From positions 54,197 to 118,196 of the IMG/VR virus record IMGVR_UViG_3300028388_003280: 64,000 bases of DNA; one strand, 5' to 3'. The translations under genes were made by a program, and so were the position numbers. The notes beneath the pieces were generated by a model, which was given only the letters and a program-made list of their open reading frames with translations, was not told the DNA's origin and searched no databases. Position 1 is the first letter of the stretch; each line of letters begins with the position of its first letter. Shown here one piece after another: positions 7,449 to 15,495 of this stretch. The stretch is from a virus.

Positions 7449-7790
7449 ATGGAAATGACTCTCATGGAAGTCAAGATCGGCCCACGGGCCGTTAGAATCG
7501 TAGCCGGCGATCCGAAGACCCACGTCAGTCGGATTCCCCACACGACCGTAGAAATCGTCGATCAGTACGGCGAGGTCGAATACGCCTATCTGTACGAACA
7601 CACCCACCCCATGAATGAAATGGAAGCGTGGAAGCAGTTTGGTGACATCTGTCGGCAAGAGGCAGAAGTCGCAATGGATAGGGCGGCTGTGCGGCACGGA
7701 GTTGAGGCAATTGCCGCCAACGGCTTCATCGGTGACTGCATCATCGGCGTTCGTCCGAAGGCAACTGAAAACGATTCTCAACTAGCGTAG
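7449..7790 (+). CDS. Hypothetical protein, 113 aa
   Basis: Monocistronic gene with its own early-type promoter and AGAGG before the ATG. Predicted alpha/beta: VKIGPRAVRIVAGD, VEIVDQYGEVEYAYLYEH, then a helix. No family recognised. Likely expressed early in infection. Confidence 0.6.
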   Translation: MEMTLMEVKIGPRAVRIVAGDPKTHVSRIPHTTVEIVDQYGEVEYAYLYEHTHPMNEMEAWKQFGDICRQEAEVAMDRAAVRHGVEAIAANGFIGDCIIGVRPKATENDSQLA

Positions 7791-7805
7791 AAACTGCCCT
7801 AAAAA

Positions 7806-7839
7806 GTGTGCACATTTTTTTGTCGGAAACTGTGTGCAC
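7806..7839 (+). repeat. Two copies of GTGTGCAC
   Basis: GTGTGCAC at 7806-7813 and again at 7832-7839, 26 bp apart start to start. Each contains the palindrome GTGCAC. The second supplies the -35 box of the promoter at 7833; the first, with T-rich DNA between, may be an operator or a second polymerase contact. Confidence 0.5.
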
Positions 7840-7861
7840 GCCCCTACTCGGCTGGTATGAT
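7833..7861 (+). promoter_or_regulatory. Early-type promoter, TGTGCA-N17-TATGAT
   Basis: TGTGCA 7833-7838, 17 bp ending GCTGG, TATGAT 7856-7861. This is the best match to the window's consensus, including an extended -10 TGG. The leader to the ATG at 7922 is about 55 nt. Confidence 0.75.
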
Positions 7862-7921
7862 CTATACACATCGACGCGGTGCGAAGCGCCGCCAGAACAA
7901 ACCAAGCCTACGAGGTGCACA

Positions 7922-8425
7922 ATGACCGTCAACGCCAAGCAGGCGTTCGTTGCGGTGCGCGAAGCACAGCAGCGCGTCAACGACCGGGTCCTGACCCTTT
8001 CGCAGATCTCCGAGCTCCGCAAGGAGACCCTTGGATGGGACAGCCCCGTCACGCAGTTCCGCAAGTACGCCGACGAGCAGATCAAGGTTCTGCCGCGCGG
8101 TGACAAGCAGAAGAAGATTCTGCGCTCGCAGAAGGCCGACCTCAGCAAGATGGTCAACGCCCTCCGCGATTCCATGTCCTCGTACGAGGACCTCATCCGC
8201 ATGAAGCGCGCGGAGGCTCGTGATAACAAGAGCGCCGTGCGTTTTGAGAAGGCCCGTATTCAGATCGTGGACGCAGTGCGTCGCATGATTGAAGAGGACC
8301 GCGCCAACGCCTACTCCTTCCTGCTCACGCAGTTGGAGCGTGCCGAGGCGACGCAGACGGCTGACGCCGTCGACACCGACGCAGAGAGCGTCACTGACGA
8401 AGAGCATGTCACTATCACTGACTGA
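7922..8425 (+). CDS. Hypothetical charged helical protein, probably highly expressed early
   Basis: 167 residues from ATG at 7922, chosen over an in-frame start at 7808 because it has CGAGG upstream and the earlier start lies before the promoter's -10. Mostly helix, rich in Lys, Arg and Glu, with a C-terminal acidic tail (ADAVDTDAESVTDEE). Codons are unusually biased to C- and G-ending forms compared with neighbours, which suits strong expression. It has its own promoter and a strong hairpin after it. Function unknown. Confidence 0.7.
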   Translation: MTVNAKQAFVAVREAQQRVNDRVLTLSQISELRKETLGWDSPVTQFRKYADEQIKVLPRGDKQKKILRSQKADLSKMVNALRDSMSSYEDLIRMKRAEARDNKSAVRFEKARIQIVDAVRRMIEEDRANAYSFLLTQLERAEATQTADAVDTDAESVTDEEHVTITD

Positions 8426-8449
8426 CAAGCAGACAACTGAACTGCTCGG

Positions 8450-8492
8450 CTACGCCCGTCCGTGCTCGCCCTCCTGCACGGCGCGGGCGTAG
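8450..8492 (+). terminator. Long two-part hairpin after the early gene
   Basis: CTACGCCCG (8450-8458) pairs with CGGGCGTAG (8484-8492), and inside it CCGTGC (8460-8465) pairs with GCACGG (8476-8481). There is no clean T run after it (TCTCGTTCCC). It could be a terminator or a stabilising or regulatory RNA structure ahead of the gene at 8514. Confidence 0.5.
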
Positions 8493-8513
8493 TCTCGTTC
8501 CCCCTAAGGTATC

Positions 8514-9137
8514 ATGAGAACAATAGCAATAGACATCGACGGCACACTCCGCAACCTAGACATCGCACTTGAAAAGTACTTAGAAGTCGACCACCCACAC
8601 AGAGTCAAAACCTTCACCAGCAATCCGGAGTCGTGGAATAAACTCGACCTCGCATTTGGTGGAGACCGCGACGCAGTCATGGATTGGCTCTATGGAACTC
8701 GTGCGTTCCAGACGTTTGGGCAGGCACCAAAGATGTACCGCGATGTCATTGACCACCTCAATGCATTGGACAAACGGGCTAGAGCAGTTGGGGATAGGAT
8801 AATCCTCTCCTCTGTTCAGCGTGAGCAGTCAATCACTGCGACCCTATTCTGGCTGGCAAAGAACGGATGCAAGGTGCATCACTATCGTTTCTTTGATAGC
8901 TTTGATGAAAAGATGGGGGCCGGATACGACATCGTCGTTGACGACCATCCACAGGTTCTGGAAACGGCCAAGGACTTCGGGTCCGAGGCTATCGTGGTTC
9001 CGCATCCGTACAATGAACACCTCACTACGGAGGACGGATACAAGCGCCTTGACTACGAAGGCGAGAAGCCGACAGGTCTAGCCGGTCTAGCAGATCTGGT
9101 CGGCCTCGGCACATACCAAATTGTCGAAGGAGACTAA
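8514..9137 (+). CDS. HAD-family 5'(3')-deoxyribonucleotidase-like phosphatase
   Basis: 207 residues. HAD motif I is at residues 7-11 (DIDGT, nucleophile Asp7, acid Asp9); motif II is likely ILSSV after GDR, and motif IV is VVDDHP. Such phage and bacterial enzymes dephosphorylate deoxynucleotides, which would fit the TS-family gene in this genome. TAAGG precedes the ATG by 5 nt. Followed 2 nt later by a glycosyltransferase gene, so a role in nucleotide-sugar or sugar-phosphate handling is an alternative. Confidence 0.65.
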   Translation: MRTIAIDIDGTLRNLDIALEKYLEVDHPHRVKTFTSNPESWNKLDLAFGGDRDAVMDWLYGTRAFQTFGQAPKMYRDVIDHLNALDKRARAVGDRIILSSVQREQSITATLFWLAKNGCKVHHYRFFDSFDEKMGAGYDIVVDDHPQVLETAKDFGSEAIVVPHPYNEHLTTEDGYKRLDYEGEKPTGLAGLADLVGLGTYQIVEGD

Positions 9138-9139
9138 GT

Positions 9140-10291
9140 ATGTCGATCACCAAGAAGGACATCGAGGACGTCATTGGTAAGCTTGAAGAAGGCGACTACC
9201 GTGCATTGTTCCTATGTCCCGATTTTGAAAAGCCATCCGGTGGAGTGGGCCTGATCTACGATCACGTCCGCATCCTCAACGAGCTGGGCTTCAATGCCTC
9301 GGTCGTCCACCAGAAGGATGGTTTCGTGCCTGAGTGGCTGGGAGACCGAGCCGAGGGCGTGCCTATCATCTACACGGAGAAAGGCGACCTGAACATCAAC
9401 ATGCAGGACTTTTTCTTCATCCCTGAGGGGATGACGAATGTCATGCAGCAGATGCAGCAGCAGAACGTGCCAGCCAAGAAGATCGTCTTCTGTCAGAACT
9501 GGTACTACATCCTGAACGCACTGCAGCCCGGCCAGACCTGGCAGAGCCTTGGAATCGGCGACTGCTTGTCGGTCAGTGAATTCCAGACACGCTACATCCA
9601 GAGCATTATGCCAGGCATGCGTTGCAAGAATGTCGTCGGCAGCATTGATCCTGAGGTGTTCTACCCGCCTGAGAGCGATGTTGAGAAGAAGCCAATCGTT
9701 AGCTTCTACCCATCTCGTGATCGTGGTGGCATGAAGAGCACCAACGTCATCAAGACGTTCTACCTCCTCTTCCCGCACTTCAAGTGGATCCAGTTCCGCC
9801 AGATGGGCGGTCTTGAGACCGAGGACTTCGCTGCGGCTCTTCGTGAGTCTGCCTTCTACGTTCACTTCGATGAGTACAGCTCGTGGGGCACTGCACCTAT
9901 TGAGGCATGGCGAAGCGGTTGTCACGTCGCAGGCTGGGACGGACTCGGCGGATCTGAGTACATGCGTCCCGTCAACCTCAGCGATTCCGGTGGTCACAAG
10001 ACTGGCAACATGTGGATCGCGCCGAATGGTGACATTGTGAAGCTTGCTCTGTTGATCGGTAACATGATCGAGCAGTGGATCACCGACAACATCGACAAGC
10101 AGATCGTCAAGAACGCCAAGGCTGCGTGTGAGAACTACACACCAGAAGCAGAAAAGGATTCGATCCTCCGTGCACACAACGAGTACCGGGAAGATCGCAT
10201 CAAGGAGCTCCAGGGCTTTGCTGATAAGCTTCCGGAGATCGCTGACACCGAGAACATGGAGGTAGTGAGCAATGACGCGCAAGGTAGCTGA
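9140..10291 (+). CDS. GT-B (family 4-like) glycosyltransferase
   Basis: 383 residues. The N-terminal domain has a Gly loop, PSGGVGLIYDHVRIL (32-46), as in GT4 enzymes. The C-terminal domain has PIVSFYPSRDRGG (185-197) and HFDEYSSWGTAPIEAWRSG (242-260), the region contacting the nucleotide-sugar. GGAG lies before the ATG. It overlaps the next glycosyltransferase by 20 nt. Cytosolic; acceptor unknown. Confidence 0.75.
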   Translation: MSITKKDIEDVIGKLEEGDYRALFLCPDFEKPSGGVGLIYDHVRILNELGFNASVVHQKDGFVPEWLGDRAEGVPIIYTEKGDLNINMQDFFFIPEGMTNVMQQMQQQNVPAKKIVFCQNWYYILNALQPGQTWQSLGIGDCLSVSEFQTRYIQSIMPGMRCKNVVGSIDPEVFYPPESDVEKKPIVSFYPSRDRGGMKSTNVIKTFYLLFPHFKWIQFRQMGGLETEDFAAALRESAFYVHFDEYSSWGTAPIEAWRSGCHVAGWDGLGGSEYMRPVNLSDSGGHKTGNMWIAPNGDIVKLALLIGNMIEQWITDNIDKQIVKNAKAACENYTPEAEKDSILRAHNEYREDRIKELQGFADKLPEIADTENMEVVSNDAQGS

Positions 10292-11078
10292 TCTAGCTGT
10301 CATCATCCCGTCGCACGAGAAGACTGACACGCTGTTGAAGGCGATCGATTCTGTGTTTGCGCAGACGACCCATCCCAGCATCGTCCTCGTTGCAACGAAG
10401 GATGTTCTGAGCACCATCGACGACGACCGAGCCCAGCGCATGACACTCGTTGAGGCTGGTGAGGATACTTCGTATCCGGCCTTGGTCAATCAGGGCATCG
10501 AGGCAGCCAAGGAGCTCGAGGGCGTGAACTGGTTCACCATTCTTGAGCACGACGATGAGTTGCTTCCTAAGGCAGTTGAAAACTTCGTTGCCTATAGCAG
10601 CCACGATCCCGAGACTCCAGTATGGTCTGGCCTCGGACTGCATGTAAATCGTGGCAACGGCGATGGTCCGCCAGAGCTCAAGAGCATGCTCAACGATGCC
10701 GCGTGGGCTCCGAACATCATGGAGACACCAGGAACCACGGATTTCAACGCCATGCTGCGCATGAACTTTGTGTTCCTGAACGGATGCTTCTTCAAGTTCG
10801 AGGTCGTCGATGAGGTTGGACTTCTCAAGCCGAACATGAAGATGTTCGCTGACTACGAGTTCCTGCTTCGCGTGGTCTACAACGGACACGACATCCGCAG
10901 CATCCCGAAGGCAACACACTACCACTATGCTGGTGGCAAGATGACTCAGGATCTGAACGGCACAAAGCGTGAAGAGACTGAATTCTGGGTGACTGCAGCT
11001 CGTAAGGAGTACTTCTACGAGTTCGACCGCGAGATTGCCTACGAACCCGCGGAGGAGACAGAAACCGCGGAGGCTTGA
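10272..11078 (+). CDS. GT-A (family 2) glycosyltransferase
   Basis: 268 residues. GT2 features: AVIIPSHEKTDTLLKAIDSV (9-28), the acidic EHDDELLPKA (92-101) for metal and nucleotide binding, and MFADYEFLLRVVY near 195-207 for the catalytic base region. The C-terminus is acidic. It pairs with the upstream GT-B gene, mirroring the pair at 16-1729, and precedes the sigma gene by 1 nt. Confidence 0.8.
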   Translation: MTRKVADLAVIIPSHEKTDTLLKAIDSVFAQTTHPSIVLVATKDVLSTIDDDRAQRMTLVEAGEDTSYPALVNQGIEAAKELEGVNWFTILEHDDELLPKAVENFVAYSSHDPETPVWSGLGLHVNRGNGDGPPELKSMLNDAAWAPNIMETPGTTDFNAMLRMNFVFLNGCFFKFEVVDEVGLLKPNMKMFADYEFLLRVVYNGHDIRSIPKATHYHYAGGKMTQDLNGTKREETEFWVTAARKEYFYEFDREIAYEPAEETETAEA

Positions 11079-11079
11079 C

Positions 11080-11808
11080 ATGACAGTCAAGAATTCCGCC
11101 GGTCTCACCAAGAAGCGCAAGCGTGAGTACTGGAGCGTCGAGCAGGAGGAGGCCGTTAAGGCCTACCTCCTGCTCGAGCCAGATTCTCGCGAAGCCGACA
11201 AGCTATTCGCAGGGAAGATCTATCCTTCCTTGCGGCAGCTTGTCGAGAACATTGCGTTCACCTACCACCTGACAACGTCCGAGACACCAGTTCGCGAACA
11301 GATCGATGACTGCATCGGACACGTCATCGTGAAGTTCAGGAAGTACGATCCAGACAAGGGCAGCAAGGCATTCTCATACTACGGCACCGTGGCCAAGAAC
11401 TACTTCATCCTCGCACAGAACAAGGCGTACAAGAAGAAGATCCAGACCACGGAGATTGATAGTACGGAGGGCTTGGAGATGATCCTCGACCTCGCCATCG
11501 ATCATGAGTTTGAGCGTGAGCTTGACAGTCCCGAGTTCTTCATTTCACACTTGGCGGACCATCTTGAGGGAATCCTGGAAACAGACATCAGTCTACACAC
11601 CAACACTTGGAAGTTGGGAGAGGCTATCGTCTACATTCTCAGGAACTATGCCCACATCCAGATGTCCACAAAGAACACGTTTTACCACATCGTGCGTGAG
11701 ATGACTGGGTTGACTACCAAGGAGATATCCAAGGCTCTAAAGGAGTTGAAGACAGTGTATGCAGAAGTGCGTGCTGACTTCATCGCCAACAGGACCACCA
11801 CCCTGTGA
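11080..11808 (+). CDS. gp55: Late-transcription sigma factor, T4 gp55-like
   Basis: 242 residues. Sigma region 2 features lie at residues 84-120: VKFRKYDPDKGSKAFSYY followed by a basic helix (NKAYKKK), closely resembling the KF..YDP.KG.AFSYF segment of T4 gp55 and related phage sigmas. A C-terminal helical part (150-242) may contact the -10 or a co-activator. The family replaces the host sigma to read late promoters, usually with a sliding-clamp activator not seen here. GGAGG precedes the ATG at 11080. Its TGA stop is embedded in a GTATTTA motif. Confidence 0.8.
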   Translation: MTVKNSAGLTKKRKREYWSVEQEEAVKAYLLLEPDSREADKLFAGKIYPSLRQLVENIAFTYHLTTSETPVREQIDDCIGHVIVKFRKYDPDKGSKAFSYYGTVAKNYFILAQNKAYKKKIQTTEIDSTEGLEMILDLAIDHEFERELDSPEFFISHLADHLEGILETDISLHTNTWKLGEAIVYILRNYAHIQMSTKNTFYHIVREMTGLTTKEISKALKELKTVYAEVRADFIANRTTTL

Positions 11809-11832
11809 GTATTTAGAAGCAGGAGGTCCATC
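11806..11832 (+). promoter_or_regulatory. GTATTTA motif with strong ribosome site
   Basis: TATTTA at 11810-11815, 23 nt before the ATG at 11833. The sequence TGAGTATTTAGA...GGAGGTCCA matches the site at 6194-6218 almost base for base. Candidate late promoter. Confidence 0.5.
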
Positions 11833-12219
11833 ATGAGCAAGGACATCAAACTAGAACTGAGCAACACAGCCTTGATGGCCGTACTCCAGATCGCTCTGGA
11901 CTCGGCCATTGAGCAAAAGGCCCAAGCTATGGGGCACCATGAGCAGGTGTCCCGTACGCTTGAGGTCCCTGAAGACGGACGCCTCACTGTCGAGCGGGCT
12001 ATGGCGATCAAGGAGATCACCGACCCGATCGAGAAGTACCTCAAGTCCGCAGACGCATCTCTCGACAAGATCATCAAGATTGCCCGCCTGCTCGCAGACG
12101 TTATGCTGCGCCAGCAAGACGAGGACTATACAGAGATGACCCAAGAACAGCGCGAGGCGATGCAGAACGACATCCACGAGATGTTGAACCTAGCCAAAGA
12201 AAACAAGGACGAAGACTGA
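11833..12219 (+). CDS. Hypothetical helical protein, 128 aa
   Basis: Almost entirely helical and acidic, with ATG after GGAGGTCC. Located between the sigma gene and the baseplate genes behind a candidate late promoter, so a virion or assembly role is likely. No family recognised. TGATG overlap with the next gene. Confidence 0.6.
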   Translation: MSKDIKLELSNTALMAVLQIALDSAIEQKAQAMGHHEQVSRTLEVPEDGRLTVERAMAIKEITDPIEKYLKSADASLDKIIKIARLLADVMLRQQDEDYTEMTQEQREAMQNDIHEMLNLAKENKDED

Positions 12220-12446
12220 TGCCTCTCAACTCACGTCTCATTGCAGATCGTGTCATCGCCGAGTTCGACGAGATCGGAATCAGGTCTCGCGTTGGTGGTA
12301 AGGAGAGCGAGACAGCCGCGCTCGTGCGAGTCATTTGTGACAAGGTAGTCGAAGCTATCCGCAATGAAGCCATTGTCACCACCACAGTCGTCACGGCAGG
12401 TTCACCAACCAGTCACACAGGAACAGGCACAGGGAGTATCAAATGA
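12219..12446 (+). CDS. Hypothetical protein, 75 aa
   Basis: Helical N-terminal half and a Gly/Thr/Ser-rich tail (GSPTSHTGTGTGS). Coupled by overlap on both sides (TGATG, ATGA). Probably belongs to the late unit; function unknown. Confidence 0.55.
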   Translation: MPLNSRLIADRVIAEFDEIGIRSRVGGKESETAALVRVICDKVVEAIRNEAIVTTTVVTAGSPTSHTGTGTGSIK

Positions 12447-12634
12447 CTGACCTATCGGTTCTGACTACGAAGCAACTAATGGAACGCCACGGCCAATTGG
12501 CTGATAAGGCGCTTGAGATTCGGGAGAAGATGGAGATCATGCTCGGCGAATTTGAGAAGGTCCGCAAGGAGTTTGAGCTGATCGACGGTGAACTCCGAGA
12601 AAGAACAGGACAGGACCAGACCTCTCCGGAGTGA
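12443..12634 (+). CDS. Small coiled-coil protein, 63 aa
   Basis: A continuous heptad-like helix (KALEIREKMEIMLGEFEKVRKEFELIDGEL). ATGA overlap with the gene before. Position just before gp25 suggests a tail-assembly accessory, but there is no direct evidence. Confidence 0.55.
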   Translation: MTDLSVLTTKQLMERHGQLADKALEIREKMEIMLGEFEKVRKEFELIDGELRERTGQDQTSPE

Positions 12635-12640
12635 TATTTA
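12635..12640 (+). promoter_or_regulatory. TATTTA motif before gp25-like gene
   Basis: TATTTA 24 nt upstream of the ATG at 12659, preceded by TGA. TAGAGG serves as the ribosome site. Candidate late promoter for the baseplate genes. Confidence 0.45.
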
Positions 12641-12658
12641 CCCTAGAGGTATTGTGCT

Positions 12659-13069
12659 ATGGCGTTCATCAACAAGCAAAAGCTCAACCGCACCAAGCCG
12701 TTGGGCATCCGCGCACCGATTAGGAACGCTGCACTCGACGGCGTCTTTGACGTCAACACCATAACAATAGAACAGGTGAAGAGTGAGCTGTATGTGCTCC
12801 TCTTCACGTCTAAGGGCTCGAGGGTTCAATTGCCTGAGTTCGGCTCACCTGTATACGATCTACAGTTTGAGCAGGTGAGCCAAAGAGACTTTCCAGAGAT
12901 CGGCCGATCTATCGAGGATGCAATTGCCAGGTGGGTGCCAAAGGCACTCGTGAACGATGTCGAGATCACTCAGCTGACCGAGGCACCGAACACCTTTGAG
13001 ATCGTCGTCCGGTTTTCACTTCGGGACAATCCGCGCCTCGAAGATAGTCTTGTTATCACAGCGAGGTAA
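12659..13069 (+). CDS. gp25: Baseplate wedge protein, gp25/lysozyme-like family
   Basis: 136 residues, the usual length for gp25-like (GPW) proteins. Typical sequence runs through the protein: ITIEQVKSELYVLLFTSKGSR, PEFGSPVYDLQFEQ, then a helix IEDAIARWVPKALVNDVEI and a final strand pair ending VRFSLRDNPRLEDSLVI. The conserved core joins the sheath initiation to the wedge in contractile tails. The gp6-like gene follows 3 nt later, the same order as in many myoviruses. Confidence 0.9.
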   Translation: MAFINKQKLNRTKPLGIRAPIRNAALDGVFDVNTITIEQVKSELYVLLFTSKGSRVQLPEFGSPVYDLQFEQVSQRDFPEIGRSIEDAIARWVPKALVNDVEITQLTEAPNTFEIVVRFSLRDNPRLEDSLVITAR

Positions 13070-13072
13070 CCA

Positions 13073-14914
13073 ATGGCTCCACGAGCAAACATCAAGTACA
13101 TCAATAGGGACTTCGACAGTCTAAAGCAGGATCTGCTAGAGTACGTCAAGCTCACCTATCCTGATCGCTACAACGACTTCAGCGAAGCTTCAGTTGGCAT
13201 GATGCTGCTGGAGCTTAACGCGTATGTGGGGGATGTGCTTTCCTACCACCTCGACAAGCGGTACAACGAGATGTTTGTTGAGACAGCAGAGCAGCGGGAA
13301 TCGCTGTTCCGCTTGGCTCGCAATCTCGGGTACAAGCCCCGCGGGAAGAGAGCTAGCGCTACACTCGTTGATCTCAGCATCACAGTCCCTGTTGCAGGCG
13401 ATACATTCGACGCAGACTATGCACTCACCTACCAGCGAGGCATCCAGCTTCAATCAGAGTCTGGTGCATTCTTTGAGATCCTCGAGGACGTAGACTTCAG
13501 CAGCCCCAACAGCTTCCGCGGCGTTCCAAACCGCACAGTCACTCCGGTTATCGCAGGTGGCGAGATCGTCGAGTACGTGCTCACCAAGAGCGTCGTAGCT
13601 GTTGCAGGCCGATCAATTACAGAGACCCTGGAAGTCACCTCGTCAAATGCCCGCCCATACATGACATGGACGCTATCTGATGACAGCATCCTAGAGATCC
13701 GAAACCTCATCAACTCAGATGTGTCATCTGTGCCAACCACCGAGAACGGTTGGGTTTCAAACGCAGATGATATCTGGTACGAAGTTGATTACCTCTCACA
13801 AAGCCAGGTCTTTGTCGAGACCACGATCGGTGACACAGCGGCAACCCGCACAGGATTCTGGCGCAGCGTGCCTAAGCGGTACGAAGCAAACTTCAACGAG
13901 AACGGCGAGCTCACACTCACGTTCGGCGCAGGCACCCAGAACTTTGACCTATACGCAAACTGGCTGGCTGAAGGTGCCACTGCATTGCAGAGGCAACAGC
14001 TACTGAACAACACGTCCATGGGTGTCATCCCAGCCCCAGGATCTTACCTCCAGGTGAGATATAGAACTGGTGGAGGCGTGGAGTCGAATGTCCCTCAGGG
14101 AACGATCACCACAGTGTTGCAGGCTGATGTGTCGAACGTACCAGCTGCTGCGCCAGATACCATCACCCTGGCCAATGTTCAGTCATCTCTCGAGGTCAAC
14201 AACCCCATCCCAGCAATTGGTGGTGCGGACTACGAAACCGAGGACGAGATCAGAGCAGCTGCTGCTGGTAACTTCGCCACGCAGGAGAGAGTGGTCACGA
14301 TTGATGACTACATCTCCCGCGCTGCCCAGATGCCATCTCAGTATGGCACGGTCTTCCGCGTGTACGCAAACAATGACCAGTCAAACTTCGTCACCAGACT
14401 CTATGTCTTGACCAAGGATGAGAATGGCAAGCTGAAGAACACCGGCAACGACCTAGTGAAGCGGAACCTAGCAACCTATCTCGAGCAGTACAGACTGCTC
14501 AACGATGTGGTTGAGATCTATGATGGTCGCATCATCAACATTGGTGTTGACTTCACAGTGCTCGTCGAGTCTGGCTTGAACAAGCGCCAGGTCGTTTACC
14601 AGTGCATCCAAGAGCTCAACGACTACTTTGCCATCGACAATTGGCAGATGGCACAGACACTCTACATCTCGCAGATCACAGACATCTTGCGGGAGGTTCA
14701 GGGTGTCGTCAATGTCGCAAGCCTCAGCATCGTCAACAAGTACGGTGAGGGCTATAGCGATGACGTCCTACCCGAAGCACTGCTCCAGGGCCAGGTCGTT
14801 GACAGCACGGGTTCAAATGTTATCAGGCCCGTGAACAACGCCATCAAGTGTGCTGTGACGAGCATGTTTGAAGTCAAGTACCCGAACAGGGATATTGTAG
14901 GAAGGGCATTATAA
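13073..14914 (+). CDS. gp6: Baseplate wedge protein, gp6/J-like
   Basis: 613 residues. N-terminus YINRDFDSLKQDLLEYVK and FSEASVGMMLLELNAY are hallmarks of gp6/baseplate J-like proteins. A central domain (ADYETEDEIRAAAAGNFATQERVVTIDDY) is the conserved J segment, followed by LYVLTKDENGK and a C-terminal domain with NVVEIYDGRIINIGVDF-like strands. It forms the inner wedge ring with gp25 and gp7 in T4-type baseplates. The gene closes in TAATG with a possible tiny gene. Confidence 0.88.
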   Translation: MAPRANIKYINRDFDSLKQDLLEYVKLTYPDRYNDFSEASVGMMLLELNAYVGDVLSYHLDKRYNEMFVETAEQRESLFRLARNLGYKPRGKRASATLVDLSITVPVAGDTFDADYALTYQRGIQLQSESGAFFEILEDVDFSSPNSFRGVPNRTVTPVIAGGEIVEYVLTKSVVAVAGRSITETLEVTSSNARPYMTWTLSDDSILEIRNLINSDVSSVPTTENGWVSNADDIWYEVDYLSQSQVFVETTIGDTAATRTGFWRSVPKRYEANFNENGELTLTFGAGTQNFDLYANWLAEGATALQRQQLLNNTSMGVIPAPGSYLQVRYRTGGGVESNVPQGTITTVLQADVSNVPAAAPDTITLANVQSSLEVNNPIPAIGGADYETEDEIRAAAAGNFATQERVVTIDDYISRAAQMPSQYGTVFRVYANNDQSNFVTRLYVLTKDENGKLKNTGNDLVKRNLATYLEQYRLLNDVVEIYDGRIINIGVDFTVLVESGLNKRQVVYQCIQELNDYFAIDNWQMAQTLYISQITDILREVQGVVNVASLSIVNKYGEGYSDDVLPEALLQGQVVDSTGSNVIRPVNNAIKCAVTSMFEVKYPNRDIVGRAL

Positions 14915-15048
14915 TGCGTAGGAAGAAGACACTCGATGTGCTAACAGAGCATGAAGAAGAAGCTCGAACTCGCCGCCGCGAACTACAAGGCTCTGCGTCG
15001 CCTCGGCGACAAGCCAGCATAGGAATTACGGTACACCATGGACTTTAG
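14914..15048 (+). CDS. Possible small basic protein, 44 aa
   Basis: TAATG coupling to the gp6 stop and a sensible opening (MRRKKTLDVLTEHEEEARTRRREL). A competing frame, ATG near 14951, encodes about 23 residues (MKKKLELAAANYKALRRLG). One of the two may be real, or this may be one gene with a base lost. Low confidence. Confidence 0.3.
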   Translation: MRRKKTLDVLTEHEEEARTRRRELQGSASPRRQASIGITVHHGL

Positions 15049-15229
15049 TTGGATCAGCGATCTCAAGGATCTCTTCTTCGAAGCAATCACTTACCTCGAG
15101 AGTGTCAATCCGTGGTTGGGCGTTTCCGCGGTTGTGATCCTTATACTGGCTGTCGCAGCCCGGATCGCTGATCTTGATGAAATCATCAGGGCATGGAAGG
15201 CGAAGGGGAACGACGATGAAGAAGAATAA
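15038..15229 (+). CDS. Small single-pass membrane protein
   Basis: 63 residues. One strong transmembrane segment (about 26-44, WLGVSAVVILILAVAARIA) lies between amphipathic ends, with a very acidic C-terminus. A holin-like or tail-associated role is possible but nothing decides it. Overlaps the next gene. Confidence 0.55.
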   Translation: MDFSWISDLKDLFFEAITYLESVNPWLGVSAVVILILAVAARIADLDEIIRAWKAKGNDDEEE

Positions 15230-15491
15230 ACCAGCTAGCATCAGAAGCTACCAACTCGCAGGCATCAACGAGAGTGACGATAGGAAGGCGGAGCGCGCAG
15301 CTGCAAAGGCTGTTCACGCAATGGAAAAGACGCACACTATTCTCACCAGCTTGGGTGAATTTGAAAAGGCTGTCGCTTCGTATGTCAAGCGTGAACTCGG
15401 CAAGGGCGGCAAAGTGCCAAGCCCACAAGCAATCAAGAAGTGGGCTTTGAACTACTTCGACGATGAAGAGATCAGACCAAAGAGGAAGTAG
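15216..15491 (+). CDS. Hypothetical protein, 91 aa
   Basis: Start at ATG 15216 inside the end of the membrane-protein gene. Helical, Lys/Ala-rich, with PQAIKKWALNYFDDEEIRPKRK at the C-terminus. No known family. Confidence 0.6.
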   Translation: MKKNKPASIRSYQLAGINESDDRKAERAAAKAVHAMEKTHTILTSLGEFEKAVASYVKRELGKGGKVPSPQAIKKWALNYFDDEEIRPKRK

Positions 15492-15495
15492 ACTG

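Noticed and set aside
9212-10489. A 425-codon reverse-strand open frame
   Set aside because: It mirrors the glycosyltransferase gene on the forward strand; sequence is Leu/Val/Arg/Asp-rich shadow without motifs and lacks a ribosome site.
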